Part shown: positions 52,568-61,659 of the stretch, piece by piece
How positions within the stretch are numbered: the first letter of the stretch is position 1
How the letters are laid out: each line of letters opens with the position of its first letter
Source: Hyphomicrobiales bacterium
GTDB taxonomy: Bacteria > Pseudomonadota > Alphaproteobacteria > Rhizobiales > Rhizobiaceae
Direction of reading: 5' to 3'
Assembly (NCBI GenBank): GCA_900466875.1
Contig: UBNQ01000024.1
Coordinates: 118,748-182,747 of the forward strand
DNA length: 64,000 bases
Translations under genes and position numbers: made by a program
Notes under the pieces: generated by a model
Databases searched by the model: none
Seen by the model: only the letters and a program-made list of their open reading frames with translations
Told to the model about the DNA's origin: nothing

Positions 52568-53167
52568 TCAGTCCGGCGCATTGACTTCGGGTGCGAATGT
52601 CGTGGCGTTGAACACTTCCAGCCGTGCCTCTTCCTGCGGGTAGCTCAGTATGGTGAGGCTCGCCGGGCCGACCGGGATGATACGGGCAGGCGACAGACCA
52701 AGTGCTGCATCGAGAGCGGCGCGGATGACGCCACCATGGCAGACCATCAGCACCGTCTCGGCGTCGGACGCGCGCGCACTTTCGATGGCTTTGCCCACAC
52801 GCGCACGAAAGTCCCCCCAGATTTCGCCATTCTCAGGCGCAAAGGTGCCGGCCCGCCAGCCGGCATAGGCGCCCGGCGCGTCTGCCATCAGTTGAGCGAT
52901 CTCCATCCCGGTCCATGCTCCGACATTCTGTTCGCGAAGTAGAGGCTCGCGCACCGCATCGTCATGGCCAAGAAGAGCAGCCGTGTTGGCAGCGCGCTTG
53001 AGGTCGGAGGTCAGGACAAGACCGGGATTAAAGCTCGCCACCATCGGCGCCAGCGCGCGCGCCTGCTCCTTGCCGCGTGTCGAAAGGTCGATGTCGGCCT
53101 GCCCCTGCAGGCGACGGACGGCGTTCCATTCGCTTTCACCATGGCGAACCAGAAGGATGCGTTTCAT
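52568..53167 (-). CDS. histidine phosphatase (phosphoglycerate mutase-like)
   Basis: A 199-residue histidine-phosphatase superfamily protein. The phosphorylated residue is H9 in LVRHGESEWN, and the second histidine is in LMVCHGGVIR. Acidic helper residues are in REQNVGAWTGMEIA. Length and motifs suit a broad phosphatase such as GpmB/CobC rather than a true mutase. Its start overlaps the ABC ATPase stop by ATGA, so it is in the importer operon and should act on the imported solute or its product. Confidence 0.9.
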   Translation of the reverse strand: MKRILLVRHGESEWNAVRRLQGQADIDLSTRGKEQARALAPMVASFNPGLVLTSDLKRAANTAALLGHDDAVREPLLREQNVGAWTGMEIAQLMADAPGAYAGWRAGTFAPENGEIWGDFRARVGKAIESARASDAETVLMVCHGGVIRAALDAALGLSPARIIPVGPASLTILSYPQEEARLEVFNATTFAPEVNAPD

Positions 53168-54243
53168 GAAATGCGTGTTCCCTGTTTATCAAAAATTGCG
53201 GCCGGCGCGGATGGCAGGCGGAAGCGCAACCTGCCTGAGCGGCGGGCGACCTGATCGGAGACGGCAGTGATGCGGATGCCATGGGCGATGCCGGTGATCA
53301 GAAACCGACCGGCCATTGGCACCACTTCGGCCAGAACTGCCTCAAACGTGCGCGGATCGTTCTCATCGGCGAGTTCGATCTGCTCGGCCCGCACCATGGC
53401 GTGACCGCTATGATCCCGCAGCAGCGGGTCGGGCATGGTACCGAACCAGCGGCCGTTTTCGATCGGGATCAGGTTGGCGGCCGGGGTGCCGACAAAGCCA
53501 GCGACGAACGCCGATGCCGGTTCGGCCAACAGCCTGTCCGGCGCGTCGAACTGCTCGATACGGCCATTGTTCATCACCGCCACATGTGTCGCCATGGTCA
53601 TGGCCTCCACCTGGTCATGGGTGACGTAGACCGCAGTGGCGCCGGTTGCCGCGTGAACCTTCAGAAGCTCGAAACGCATTTCCACGCGCAAGGTCGCATC
53701 GAGGTTGGAAAGCGGTTCGTCAAACAGCATGACCTTCGGGCGCGGTGCGATCATGCGGGCCAGTGCAACGCGCTGCTGCTGGCCACCGGAAATTTCGCCG
53801 GGATAACGGTTGGCGAGTTTTTCGATGCCGAGCATTTCCATTGCCTCCAGCACCCGCGCCCTGCGTTCCTCCGTCGGAAGTCTGGCCACTTTCAGAGGCC
53901 ATTCGATATTGCCGGCCACAGTCATGTGCGGCCACAGCGCATAGGACTGGAACACCAGCCCTGCATTGCGGTCTGCCGGCGGCAGCGACAGACCGGCTTG
54001 GCCATCGGCCACAAGTGTGTCGCCGAACCGCATCTTTCCTGATGTCGGTTGGTCAAGCCCGGCCAGCATGCGCAGCATCGTGCTCTTGCCGCAGCCGGAG
54101 GGGCCGAGCAGCACCAGAAACGAGCCTTCCGGCACGGAAAAGCTGACATCGGAAACGGCATTGGATGTGCCGAAGGACTTTGTGATCTTGTCGAGGGAAA
54201 TCACGGGTTTTGCCTCAGGTAAAGGACTGGCGGCGGCGGCCAC
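53164..54243 (-). CDS. Fe3+/spermidine-type ABC ATPase (FbpC/AfuC-like)
   Basis: A 359-residue ATPase with a C-terminal regulatory TOBE-type extension. Walker A is GPSGCGKST (47-55), signature [14 protein letters not shown], Walker [16 protein letters not shown]-loop VTHDQVEAM. The FNAG-style loop reads NAGLVFQSYALWPHMTV. It overlaps the permease gene by 29 bases. This family energises FbpABC and AfuABC importers. The substrate is discussed with the binding protein. Confidence 0.92.
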   Translation of the reverse strand: MAAAASPLPEAKPVISLDKITKSFGTSNAVSDVSFSVPEGSFLVLLGPSGCGKSTMLRMLAGLDQPTSGKMRFGDTLVADGQAGLSLPPADRNAGLVFQSYALWPHMTVAGNIEWPLKVARLPTEERRARVLEAMEMLGIEKLANRYPGEISGGQQQRVALARMIAPRPKVMLFDEPLSNLDATLRVEMRFELLKVHAATGATAVYVTHDQVEAMTMATHVAVMNNGRIEQFDAPDRLLAEPASAFVAGFVGTPAANLIPIENGRWFGTMPDPLLRDHSGHAMVRAEQIELADENDPRTFEAVLAEVVPMAGRFLITGIAHGIRITAVSDQVARRSGRLRFRLPSAPAAIFDKQGTRIS

Positions 54244-55942
54244 GCAGAAGCGTGGCGGCGCCGGTGGCCAACATGGAAATGATCAGGATGACCAATGTCA
54301 CCGCATTGGCGAACTGGTGGAACCCGTCGGATGCATAGGAATAGGACAATACGGCCAGAAGCGGCGAGGTGGGCGTATAGAGAAGGATGGTGATCGCCAG
54401 ATCGCCGATGACATTGACGAAGGTGATAAGCAGACCTGCCGCCAGCCCGCGCGCCGCCAGCGGCAGCGTGATCGCCCCCAGTCTACGGAAGAAACCCGCG
54501 CCAGTCATGCGCGCCGCTTCATCGATATCACCGGAAATCTGCGAAACCGTGGCACGTCCCGTCTGCACCGCGAAGGGCAGCATGGCGGCGGTCAGCGCCA
54601 GCGCCAGCAGCAGCTTGGTCCCGTAAAGCGCCGGTAGCGGGCCGATCGGCGCACCGTAAAGCGCAATATAGGCGGCAGCAAAGGCAATACCTGGTAGCAG
54701 CATCGGCAGGAAGCTGAGCTGTGAGACGAGGTTGCTCAGCACCGGCACTTTCTGGCGGGTCAGCGCGACCGCGATCAGGATGCCGATGATATTGGCAGCC
54801 AGCGCCACGGATGCACCAAGGATCAGCGTCGTCGTCAGTGCCGACAGAAGCTGCGGGTTGTGAAAGATGCCGGGCTGACCGCGGGCGAAGGCAGGGTCGG
54901 CATCGCCGATCCAGTAATGCAGTGTCCAGTCTGAGAACAGGGCAAACGACGAAGGTGCGAGGCTTGCCGCTACCAGCAGCAGGATCGGCAGAATGGTGGT
55001 GAGGATGCAGATGGCCCACGCGACGATCGTCAGCGGCATGCGCGCGCCGCCGAGCGCGAACCGGCGCCGTTTTGCGCCTTTGCCGCCGATCGTCGCAAAG
55101 CTGCGGCGGCCGGAAAGCATACGGTTGCCGAGCCCGAGGAAGATCGCGGAAATGCCGATCAACAGGATGGCGAGAACATAACCGCGCTCGGTCTGGCCGA
55201 TCTCGATCATGCCGAACAGGCGGGTGGACAGCGTCTGCATGCGCACCGGCAGGCCGAGCAGGGCAGGGGCAGCGAAGTTGGAAACGGCGCCGGCAAAGGC
55301 CAGCGAGCCGCCGGCAATGATGGCGGGGGTAACGACGGGCAGCACGATGCCGAACAGGATGCGTTTTCGCGAGGCACCGGTCATCTGCGCGGCTTCGACG
55401 AGATCGCCGTTGACGGTGGCGAGTGCTGCGGCAATCACGGTGAAGGCCAGCGCATAATAATGGGCGATCAGCACGATAATGGTCGGCGTCATGCCCCAGG
55501 ACAGCCAGTCGGGTACGGCAAAGCCGAGGCCCTCAAGCAGGCCGCCACCGCCACCGACGCGGCCGTTGCGGAACACCGTGCCCCATGCAAGCGCCGTGGC
55601 AAAGCTCGGGATCATGAAGGGAAGGGTGGCCATGAAGGCAATCGCGGTCCGGCCCGGAATATCGGTCATCACCACCAGCCAGGCGAGAAAACCGCCCAGC
55701 AGCACGCAACCTGCGGCCACGCCAAGTCCGATGATCATGGTGTTGATCGTCGGGCGCCAGAACAGGTTCTGCGACAGCCGACTGGCCAGTACATCGCCCC
55801 AGGCAGCGCCGGAGGGATAGAACGTCTGGACTAGAATGGTGGCAAGCGGTGCCGCCACCAGCACGACGAGCACCAGCGCCATGATCAGCGTCAGGCCGCG
55901 TTTGTTAAGTGCTGAACCGATCGGCCCGAGCAGGGTGGTCAT
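54215..55942 (-). CDS. two-domain ABC permease (FbpB/AfuB-like)
   Basis: A 575-residue permease made of two fused BPD_transp_1 domains, about 12 helices. Two coupling loops are visible: AAALATVNGDLVEAAQMTGASRKRILFGIVLPV and VSQISGDIDEAARMTGAGFFRRLGAITLPL. One polypeptide thus forms the whole channel, as in FbpB. GGAG lies six bases before its ATG. It is downstream of the binding protein across a 206-base gap holding a palindromic repeat, and overlaps the ATPase gene. Confidence 0.92.
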   Translation of the reverse strand: MTTLLGPIGSALNKRGLTLIMALVLVVLVAAPLATILVQTFYPSGAAWGDVLASRLSQNLFWRPTINTMIIGLGVAAGCVLLGGFLAWLVVMTDIPGRTAIAFMATLPFMIPSFATALAWGTVFRNGRVGGGGGLLEGLGFAVPDWLSWGMTPTIIVLIAHYYALAFTVIAAALATVNGDLVEAAQMTGASRKRILFGIVLPVVTPAIIAGGSLAFAGAVSNFAAPALLGLPVRMQTLSTRLFGMIEIGQTERGYVLAILLIGISAIFLGLGNRMLSGRRSFATIGGKGAKRRRFALGGARMPLTIVAWAICILTTILPILLLVAASLAPSSFALFSDWTLHYWIGDADPAFARGQPGIFHNPQLLSALTTTLILGASVALAANIIGILIAVALTRQKVPVLSNLVSQLSFLPMLLPGIAFAAAYIALYGAPIGPLPALYGTKLLLALALTAAMLPFAVQTGRATVSQISGDIDEAARMTGAGFFRRLGAITLPLAARGLAAGLLITFVNVIGDLAITILLYTPTSPLLAVLSYSYASDGFHQFANAVTLVILIISMLATGAATLLRGRRRQSFT

Positions 55943-55980
55943 GGGGTACTCCGAAAATGTGCGGGCGGTGCCTTGGATTG

Positions 55981-56119
55981 GCCCCTTATCCTAACCCTCT
56001 CCCCGCTCGCGGGGGCGAGGGGACGTGGCTCACGCAATGCTCAAGATGGGCCGAGGCGGTGCGGCATATTCCTTCCCTCCGTCATGACGGGGGAAGGGGC
56101 CTGTAGGCGGATGAGGGGC
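55981..56119. repeat. MITE-like palindromic repeat element (RIME-like)
   Basis: About 139 bases bounded by near-perfect terminal inverted repeats GCCCCTTATCC (55981-55991) and GGATGAGGGGC (56109-56119). It contains two hairpins: CCCTCTCCCCGC...GCGGGGGCGAGGGG (55995-56022) and CCTTCCC...GGGAAGG around the palindrome CCGTCATGACGG (56071-56097). The sequence is of the kind repeated in intergenic regions of rhizobial genomes. It lies between the binding-protein and permease genes of one operon, where it could stabilise the upstream message. Only one copy is visible in this window. Confidence 0.75.
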
Positions 56120-56148
56120 AGTGCCGACATCCGCCACCTGGCAATGCT

Positions 56149-57261
56149 TTACTGCAGCGCGAGAATGAAATCCGCCACTTCTGCGCGGATCTTGGCGGTT
56201 TCTTCCGGTGCCATCTGCCAGCCCTTGAAGTCGGCGAGTGGAATGGCATCCTTGTGCGGCTTGATGTCCGAGCGGGTTGCCCAGTCGCCGGCCACGTAGA
56301 AAGGCTTGAAGCCGTCGCCACCGGTTTCCGTCTCGTCACCCATCATGAAATCGACGGCGAGGCGGGCAGCGGCAGGGCTTGCCGGCTTCGGGTTCAGCGC
56401 CAGCAGCGCCGGGAAAACGATGCCGTTGGAAGGCGCCACGTCGTTTGCTACCTGCAGCGCCCAGCCTTCATCTTCGTTGTCGCGGCGGTCGGAATAGCTG
56501 GTGAAGCCGATCGGTGGCTTTTCCTGGCCCTTGGCACCGATTGCCTTGTTCACGTCGTCGGTCGAGCCGACCAGAACGAGGTCGTTGGCAAACAGGTTGG
56601 TGATGAACTGCTGGCCAGCATTTTCGTTGCCGTCGGTGAGTTCGATCTTCTTGCCGAAGGCGGCTTCATAAGCCGTCGCCATTTCATCGGATTTCAGAAC
56701 GACCTCGGTCATCAGGTCGAGATAGTCGCCGCGCTGAAGCGGATCGACCATGATAACGCGGCCCTTCCATTCCGGCTTGGTCAGATCCCAGAGGTTCTTG
56801 ACCGGCGAGCCGTTCGGGTGCGCTTCCTCGTTATACATCAAAACCTTGGTGGACAGGCGCTGCGCCAGAAGCGGCGACTTGAACTGGTCGGCAAGATCAC
56901 TCGCAACACGCGGCGGCACGTAAGGTGCGACCAGCTTATTGGCAAAAAGCTCGGTCAGGACAACGGGAGCGTCGGAGATGTAGATCACGTCGGCGCCCGG
57001 CAGTCCGGCCTGCGCCTCGCTCTTGATACGCGCGATCTGCTCGGTCGACGACATGTCGAAGGTTACCATGTCGATGCCCGGATAGGCGGCTTCAAAAGCC
57101 TTTTCGACGCGGCCGATGCGGCTCGTGAAGGCGTAAACCGTTACCTTGCCTTCTTGGCGTGCCTGCGGCAGCAGGTCAGCGACGGACTTGGTGTCGAGTT
57201 CCTGGGCGAAAGCGGCTGTGGTCATCAGAAATGCAGCAGTGGCAGTCAGGATGCGGCGCAT
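56149..57261 (-). CDS. Fe3+/sugar-phosphate-type ABC binding protein (FbpA/AfuA-like)
   Basis: A 370-residue secreted binding protein (signal peptide to about AFAQ, residue 20) of the SBP_bac_6/8 type. Typical phrases are GKVTVYAFTSRIGRVEKAFEAAYPGID and GADVIYISDAPVV. The tyrosine pair that FbpA uses for ferric iron is not obvious at its usual C-terminal place, so iron is not certain. AfuA-type relatives bind hexose phosphates. The operon ends in a histidine phosphatase and is flanked by an RpiR regulator, both of which favour a phosphorylated sugar. This is inference. Confidence 0.87.
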   Translation of the reverse strand: MRRILTATAAFLMTTAAFAQELDTKSVADLLPQARQEGKVTVYAFTSRIGRVEKAFEAAYPGIDMVTFDMSSTEQIARIKSEAQAGLPGADVIYISDAPVVLTELFANKLVAPYVPPRVASDLADQFKSPLLAQRLSTKVLMYNEEAHPNGSPVKNLWDLTKPEWKGRVIMVDPLQRGDYLDLMTEVVLKSDEMATAYEAAFGKKIELTDGNENAGQQFITNLFANDLVLVGSTDDVNKAIGAKGQEKPPIGFTSYSDRRDNEDEGWALQVANDVAPSNGIVFPALLALNPKPASPAAARLAVDFMMGDETETGGDGFKPFYVAGDWATRSDIKPHKDAIPLADFKGWQMAPEETAKIRAEVADFILALQ

Positions 57262-57343
57262 GGGAGTGGCTCCGTTGTTGGGTTCGAAGCGCTCTGTAAG
57301 GTATTCTTGCTACAGTTTTATGACGCGCAAGTTTACTTGCAGA

Positions 57344-58207
57344 TCAGCTTTCGAATTTTGCAATCAGGTCGCCAAGCCGGTCGAGCGTGGCGAGCGCATC
57401 CGGGCCTCGTCGTGCCGCCAGCGCCAGAATGACGGCATTGCAGATCGCCATCGGAACGGTCAGCGTCTGAAAACTGTTCGGCATGCCGGCGCGGGGGGCG
57501 GAGAGCAGCACATCCGGGGAGGGGCTGAGCGACGGACCGACCGTACCGGATATCACGATCGTGCGTGCCTTCGTTTCGGTTGCCACCTGCATCAACCGCT
57601 CATAGTCCGGCGGCTGGCGGCGGAAGGCGAAAAGGAGAAGCGCATCGTCGGCGGAAAGTGTCAGCATCCTTTCGGCCAGATCGCGCGGGCTGCCCGAGAG
57701 CGGATGACTGTCTATGCCCAATCGCCGCAGCCGCCGTTCCATCAGCACCGACAGAACCTCCGCATTGCCATGGCCGTAGATGAACACGCGGCGGCAGTCG
57801 AGCTTTTCCGCCGCTTCCAAAATGCGCGTATCGCTGATGTGATCGGTCATCGCCGTCAGCGCAGCGAGTTCGCTGGCCACCAGCAGTGGCAGGAATCCCC
57901 GCGAACGGGCGTCGCTCAGGGTGGCGGATATGCGTTCGGCCGGATCGGCCACCTTGAGGAATTCGCGTCTCAGCTCGTCGCGAAATTCGGCATAAGAAGA
58001 AAAGCCGAGCTTGCGGGCAAGACGCGACGTGGTGGCCTCGTGCACGCCAATACGGGCGGCAAATTCGCTCGATGTGCCGATCGCGACTTCGCGCGGAGCC
58101 TTGAGCAATTCGGAAATCAGCTTTTGTTCGGTCGATGTCAGGCTGTTGGCGACCGCCTGGACACGTTCCACCAGTGCTTTTCGAACTTCACCGTCGGTAG
58201 TCTTCAT
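57344..58207 (-). CDS. RpiR/MurR-family regulator with SIS domain
   Basis: A 287-residue regulator with an N-terminal helix-turn-helix (about 10-85: LTSTEQKLISELLKAPREVAIGTSSEFAARIGVHEATTSRLARKLGFSSYAEF) and a C-terminal SIS phosphosugar-binding domain (about 125-255: DCRRVFIYGHGNAEVLSVLMERRL, DALLLFAFRRQPPDYERLM). RpiR proteins sense phosphosugars. It is 82 bases upstream of the binding-protein gene on the same strand, so it likely controls that operon and may be part of it. Confidence 0.92.
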   Translation of the reverse strand: MKTTDGEVRKALVERVQAVANSLTSTEQKLISELLKAPREVAIGTSSEFAARIGVHEATTSRLARKLGFSSYAEFRDELRREFLKVADPAERISATLSDARSRGFLPLLVASELAALTAMTDHISDTRILEAAEKLDCRRVFIYGHGNAEVLSVLMERRLRRLGIDSHPLSGSPRDLAERMLTLSADDALLLFAFRRQPPDYERLMQVATETKARTIVISGTVGPSLSPSPDVLLSAPRAGMPNSFQTLTVPMAICNAVILALAARRGPDALATLDRLGDLIAKFES

Positions 58208-58642
58208 CTGTGGCCCTCTCGATCCGCCAAACTATTCGTGACTTACCTAATCGAGGTTGCGGAAAATTGCGACTGCCGCGTCCTGTGACTGTCTCCCGTC
58301 TTTGACGCAGATAGAAAGGCAATCATCTCGCCATGGCGCAAAGGGCAGATGGAAGTCTCAGGTTACGCCATCTGAAGCTCATCAGCGCCAGCTTTGCAGG
58401 AGAGCAAAACCTAATTTGCTGCAGGCGCGATTGACCGTCACACCGGCCACCACCTGCCACATCTCGCTCTCCGCCACACCCTTCAACTGGACGAAATGAC
58501 ACACGTGCAGATTGATGAACGGCAACGACCATTGATATGGTGGTATATTACACAGCTCCCCATGATCATGTTGGACGCGACGCGCCGCGAGGAAGATTAC
58601 GGCGGTTTCACCCGGTGGTCAGTCAACGTTTGGGAGATAGAG
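58208..58642. other. 435-base divergent region between RpiR and MFS genes
   Basis: It holds the promoters of the RpiR gene and the uronate operon. A 14-base imperfect dyad, GTGGTATATTACAC (58540-58553), five of seven positions symmetric, is a candidate GntR site about 90 bases upstream of the MFS start. The longer upstream reading of the MFS frame (from 58496) is unconserved. No other gene or repeat is seen. Confidence 0.45.
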
Positions 58643-59959
58643 ATGACAAACGAGCTTACAGGCGACCAACCATCCCTGCCTGCGAAGGCATTGAGGACGG
58701 TGGGCAGATATCGATGGACGATCGTCGGGTTGTTGTTCTTTTCGACAACCATCAACTACATGGACCGCCAGGTCCTGGGCCTGCTCAAGCCAACCCTGAT
58801 GGGTGAACTAGGGTGGACTGAATCCGATTTCGGCGACATCGTCGCTGCTTTCTCGCTCTTCTATGCCTTCGGCTACATCGGACTTGGCCGCCTGATGGAC
58901 AAGGTCGGTGTGAAGATCGGCCTGCCTAGCGCAGTTGCCGCGTGGAGCTTCTTCGGCATGATCCACGCCTTCATGAGCAGCGTATGGGGGTTCAAGATCG
59001 CACGTGCCGGTCTTGGTCTCACCGAAGGCGGCAACTTTCCGGCCTCGATCAAGACCGTGACCGAATGGTTTCCGGCCAAGGAACGCGCACTTGCCACCGG
59101 GATATTCAATGCCGGCAGCAATGTCGGCGCAGTAATCACTCCGATCCTGGTGCCTCTGATCCTGATGACCTGGGGCTGGCGTGCCTGCTTCATCATCACC
59201 GGTTCGATCGGTTTCCTCTGGGTTATTGCCTGGTATTTCATGTATGAAAGACCGGAAAAGAACCGCCGCCTATCGAAAGAAGAACTGGCCTATATTCAGA
59301 GTGACGTCATTCCTCCGCAGGTCCACGTTCCTTGGCTGCAACTGCTGAAATACCGTGGCACCTGGGCAAACATCGTCGGCACCTGCTTCAGCGCGCCGGT
59401 CTGGTGGTTTTACCTGAACTGGGTTCCGGGCTTCCTGCATCAGCAATACGGCGTCAACCTGATGGCCGCGATGCTGCCCTTGATCATCATTTACAGCATG
59501 GCAGACGTCGGCAGTATCGGTGGTGGCTGGCTGTCTTCCTTCCTCATCAAGAAGGGTGTGAAGACCTTGCGGGCTCGCAAGATCACCTTCCTGGTCTGCG
59601 GTCTTTGCGTTGTTCCGGTCTTCATGGCATCCCAGGTCTCCAACATGTGGGTCGCCGTTCTGCTGATCGGTATCGCCGCGTCTGCTCACCAGGGTTATTC
59701 GGCCAACGTCTACACGATCGTCACGGACACCATGCCGCGTAACACGGTCGGTTCGGTTGTCGGTATCGGCGGCTTCTGTGCCTACATCGTCAGCATGTTC
59801 GTCTCGATGGGCGTCGGCCGGCTGCTCGATGCGACGGGTGGCAACTATCACGTCCTCTTCGCCATCGCCTCGTCGCTTTATCTGGTCGGTCTTCTGATCA
59901 TGCATTTCATCCTGCCGAAAACAGGCTCGGGGCTGACCCCGGCCGGCATTGAAGCGTAG
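58643..59959 (+). CDS. MFS transporter of the ACS/hexuronate (ExuT-like) family
   Basis: A 438-residue, 12-helix major-facilitator importer. The ACS-family phrase NYMDRQVLGLLKPTL follows the first helix, and GLTEGGNFPASIKTVTEWFPAKERALATGIFNAGSNVGAVI is characteristic of hexuronate and phthalate carriers. GGGAG lies six bases before ATG 58643. It is followed by uxuB, uxuA and a GntR regulator in the same direction, so D-glucuronate, D-galacturonate or another hexuronate is the likely substrate. Confidence 0.9.
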   Translation: MTNELTGDQPSLPAKALRTVGRYRWTIVGLLFFSTTINYMDRQVLGLLKPTLMGELGWTESDFGDIVAAFSLFYAFGYIGLGRLMDKVGVKIGLPSAVAAWSFFGMIHAFMSSVWGFKIARAGLGLTEGGNFPASIKTVTEWFPAKERALATGIFNAGSNVGAVITPILVPLILMTWGWRACFIITGSIGFLWVIAWYFMYERPEKNRRLSKEELAYIQSDVIPPQVHVPWLQLLKYRGTWANIVGTCFSAPVWWFYLNWVPGFLHQQYGVNLMAAMLPLIIIYSMADVGSIGGGWLSSFLIKKGVKTLRARKITFLVCGLCVVPVFMASQVSNMWVAVLLIGIAASAHQGYSANVYTIVTDTMPRNTVGSVVGIGGFCAYIVSMFVSMGVGRLLDATGGNYHVLFAIASSLYLVGLLIMHFILPKTGSGLTPAGIEA

Positions 59960-59976
59960 GTCGCCAATCCGCCAGT

Positions 59977-60000
59977 GAGATCCCCTGCCAAGGGGATCTC
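59977..60000 (+). terminator. perfect hairpin between the MFS gene and uxuB
   Basis: GAGATCCCC (59977-59985) pairs perfectly with GGGGATCTC (59992-60000) around TGCCAA, 17 bases after the MFS stop. No T-run follows, so it may only reduce read-through or set the relative levels of the transporter and enzymes. Confidence 0.55.
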
Positions 60001-60102
60001 CAGTACGGCCGGGCCGAAAAACCGTTCAAGCTCTGACACAAAAATCCAACCGCCTGCCGACCGGCAAACATTCAGGCGGCCTCACATCGGATCGAGGATA
60101 TT

Positions 60103-61614
60103 ATGGACACTCATTTGAAAAATACTGCCTCCGCGAAACGTCTCGGAAATGCATTGACCTCCGCCTTGCCGGCTGCAGTCCAGCGACCATCCTATGATCG
60201 CAAGGCCGTGTCTCCGGGCATCGCACATATCGGGCTCGGCGCCTTCTGCAGGGCTCATTTGGCCGTCTACACAGACGATGTCCTGGAAAATGGCGCGAAA
60301 GATTGGGGTATTGTCGGTATCGACACGATGTCGCCGGCTATCCGGGACGCCCTGAAGCCGCAGGATTGCCTTTACACCCTGCTTGCCCGAAACGATGGCA
60401 AGGACACGTTGCGCGTCGTCGGATCGATGCTCGATGTCATGATCACCAGCGACCAGAGGCGCGAGATTTTCGACCTCCTTGTGGATCCGAAAATTCGCAT
60501 CGTCACCTTGACCGTGACGGAGAAGGGATATTGCCAGGACGCGGCAACCGGTTCTCTCGACGAGAAACATCCCGCAATCCTTGCAGATCTCGCCAACCCG
60601 ACGGTGCCGAATAGCATTCCGGGTCTCCTGACAGAAGCGATCCGGTTGCGGCGGCAGGCGGGGCAACAGCCGTTTACAGTCCTCGTCTGCGACAACCTGG
60701 CCCAGAACGGCGCCAAGGTTCGCGACATCGTTTCGCGTTTCGCAACTCTTCGCGACATGGAGCTGGGTCAATTCATCCGCGAGAACGTGTCTTTTCCCTG
60801 CACGATGGTGGACCGGATCACGCCGGCAACCCAGGATGCCGACCGGGCAACTGTTGCCACAGCGCTTGGCGCCGAAGACGCGTGGCCGGTCGTGACCGAA
60901 CCGTTCCGCCAATGGGTGATCGAGGATCGTTTTCCGCTCGGCCGCCCGGATTGGGAAAAAGTCGGCGCCATCATGGTGGATGACGTGCATCCCTTCGAGA
61001 TGATGAAGCTGCGCTGCCTGAACGGGGCGCATTCGACGCTTGCCTATCTCTCGGTCGTGGCCGGAATCGAAACGATTTCCGACGCGATGGCGGATCCCGA
61101 TCTGCCGAACATCATCCGCAAGCTGTGGGACAAGGACCTGATTCCCAGCCTGCCGATTGTCCCCGGAACGAATGTCGAGGATTACACGCGGGAACTCGAA
61201 ACGCGTTTTCAGAACAGGGGCGTTCGCCATCTGACGCTGCAGATTTCCTCGGACGGATCGCAAAAACTTCCGCCGCGCCTCCTTGAAGCCGCCCGCGAGC
61301 TTTATGCCGCAGGCAAGACGCCAGACGTCATACCGCTGACGGTTGCAGCCTGGATGCGTTTCCTGTCCGGCAAGAACGAGCAAGGGCAGGATTACAAGAT
61401 TGCCGATCCCCATGCCGAGCGGCTGGCAACGATTGCCGCCAATGCCGGCGATGATCCCCGACTGCTGGCCGACAGCCTGTTCGCGATCCGGGACATCTTT
61501 GGCGACGACCTGCCGGCGAATGAGCACTTCCGCACTGCGGTGGTCGGTCACCTGTCGAACCTCATGACACAGGGCACGGCCAAAACCCTGAAGACCTTTC
61601 TTGCGACCGACTAA
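60103..61614 (+). CDS. uxuB: D-mannonate oxidoreductase / fructuronate reductase
   Basis: A 503-residue polyol-specific long-chain dehydrogenase reducing D-fructuronate to D-mannonate with NADH. Typical motifs are IAHIGLGAFCRAHLAVYTDDVL near the N-terminus, TLTVTEKGYCQD, VCDNLAQNG and MVDRITPAT, then the catalytic region MMKLRCLNGAHSTLAYL with the active-site lysine. The mannitol-dehydrogenase family also includes other polyol enzymes, but its place before uxuA makes UxuB the best call. GAGG lies a few bases before the ATG. Confidence 0.92.
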   Translation: MDTHLKNTASAKRLGNALTSALPAAVQRPSYDRKAVSPGIAHIGLGAFCRAHLAVYTDDVLENGAKDWGIVGIDTMSPAIRDALKPQDCLYTLLARNDGKDTLRVVGSMLDVMITSDQRREIFDLLVDPKIRIVTLTVTEKGYCQDAATGSLDEKHPAILADLANPTVPNSIPGLLTEAIRLRRQAGQQPFTVLVCDNLAQNGAKVRDIVSRFATLRDMELGQFIRENVSFPCTMVDRITPATQDADRATVATALGAEDAWPVVTEPFRQWVIEDRFPLGRPDWEKVGAIMVDDVHPFEMMKLRCLNGAHSTLAYLSVVAGIETISDAMADPDLPNIIRKLWDKDLIPSLPIVPGTNVEDYTRELETRFQNRGVRHLTLQISSDGSQKLPPRLLEAARELYAAGKTPDVIPLTVAAWMRFLSGKNEQGQDYKIADPHAERLATIAANAGDDPRLLADSLFAIRDIFGDDLPANEHFRTAVVGHLSNLMTQGTAKTLKTFLATD

Positions 61615-61659
61615 GCCACTGCGCGCACCAACACGAATATCAATATCAGGAGACTAACA

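Noticed and set aside
60082..61551. 489-codon minus-strand frame opposite uxuB
   Set aside because: Antisense shadow; uxuB carries family motifs throughout.
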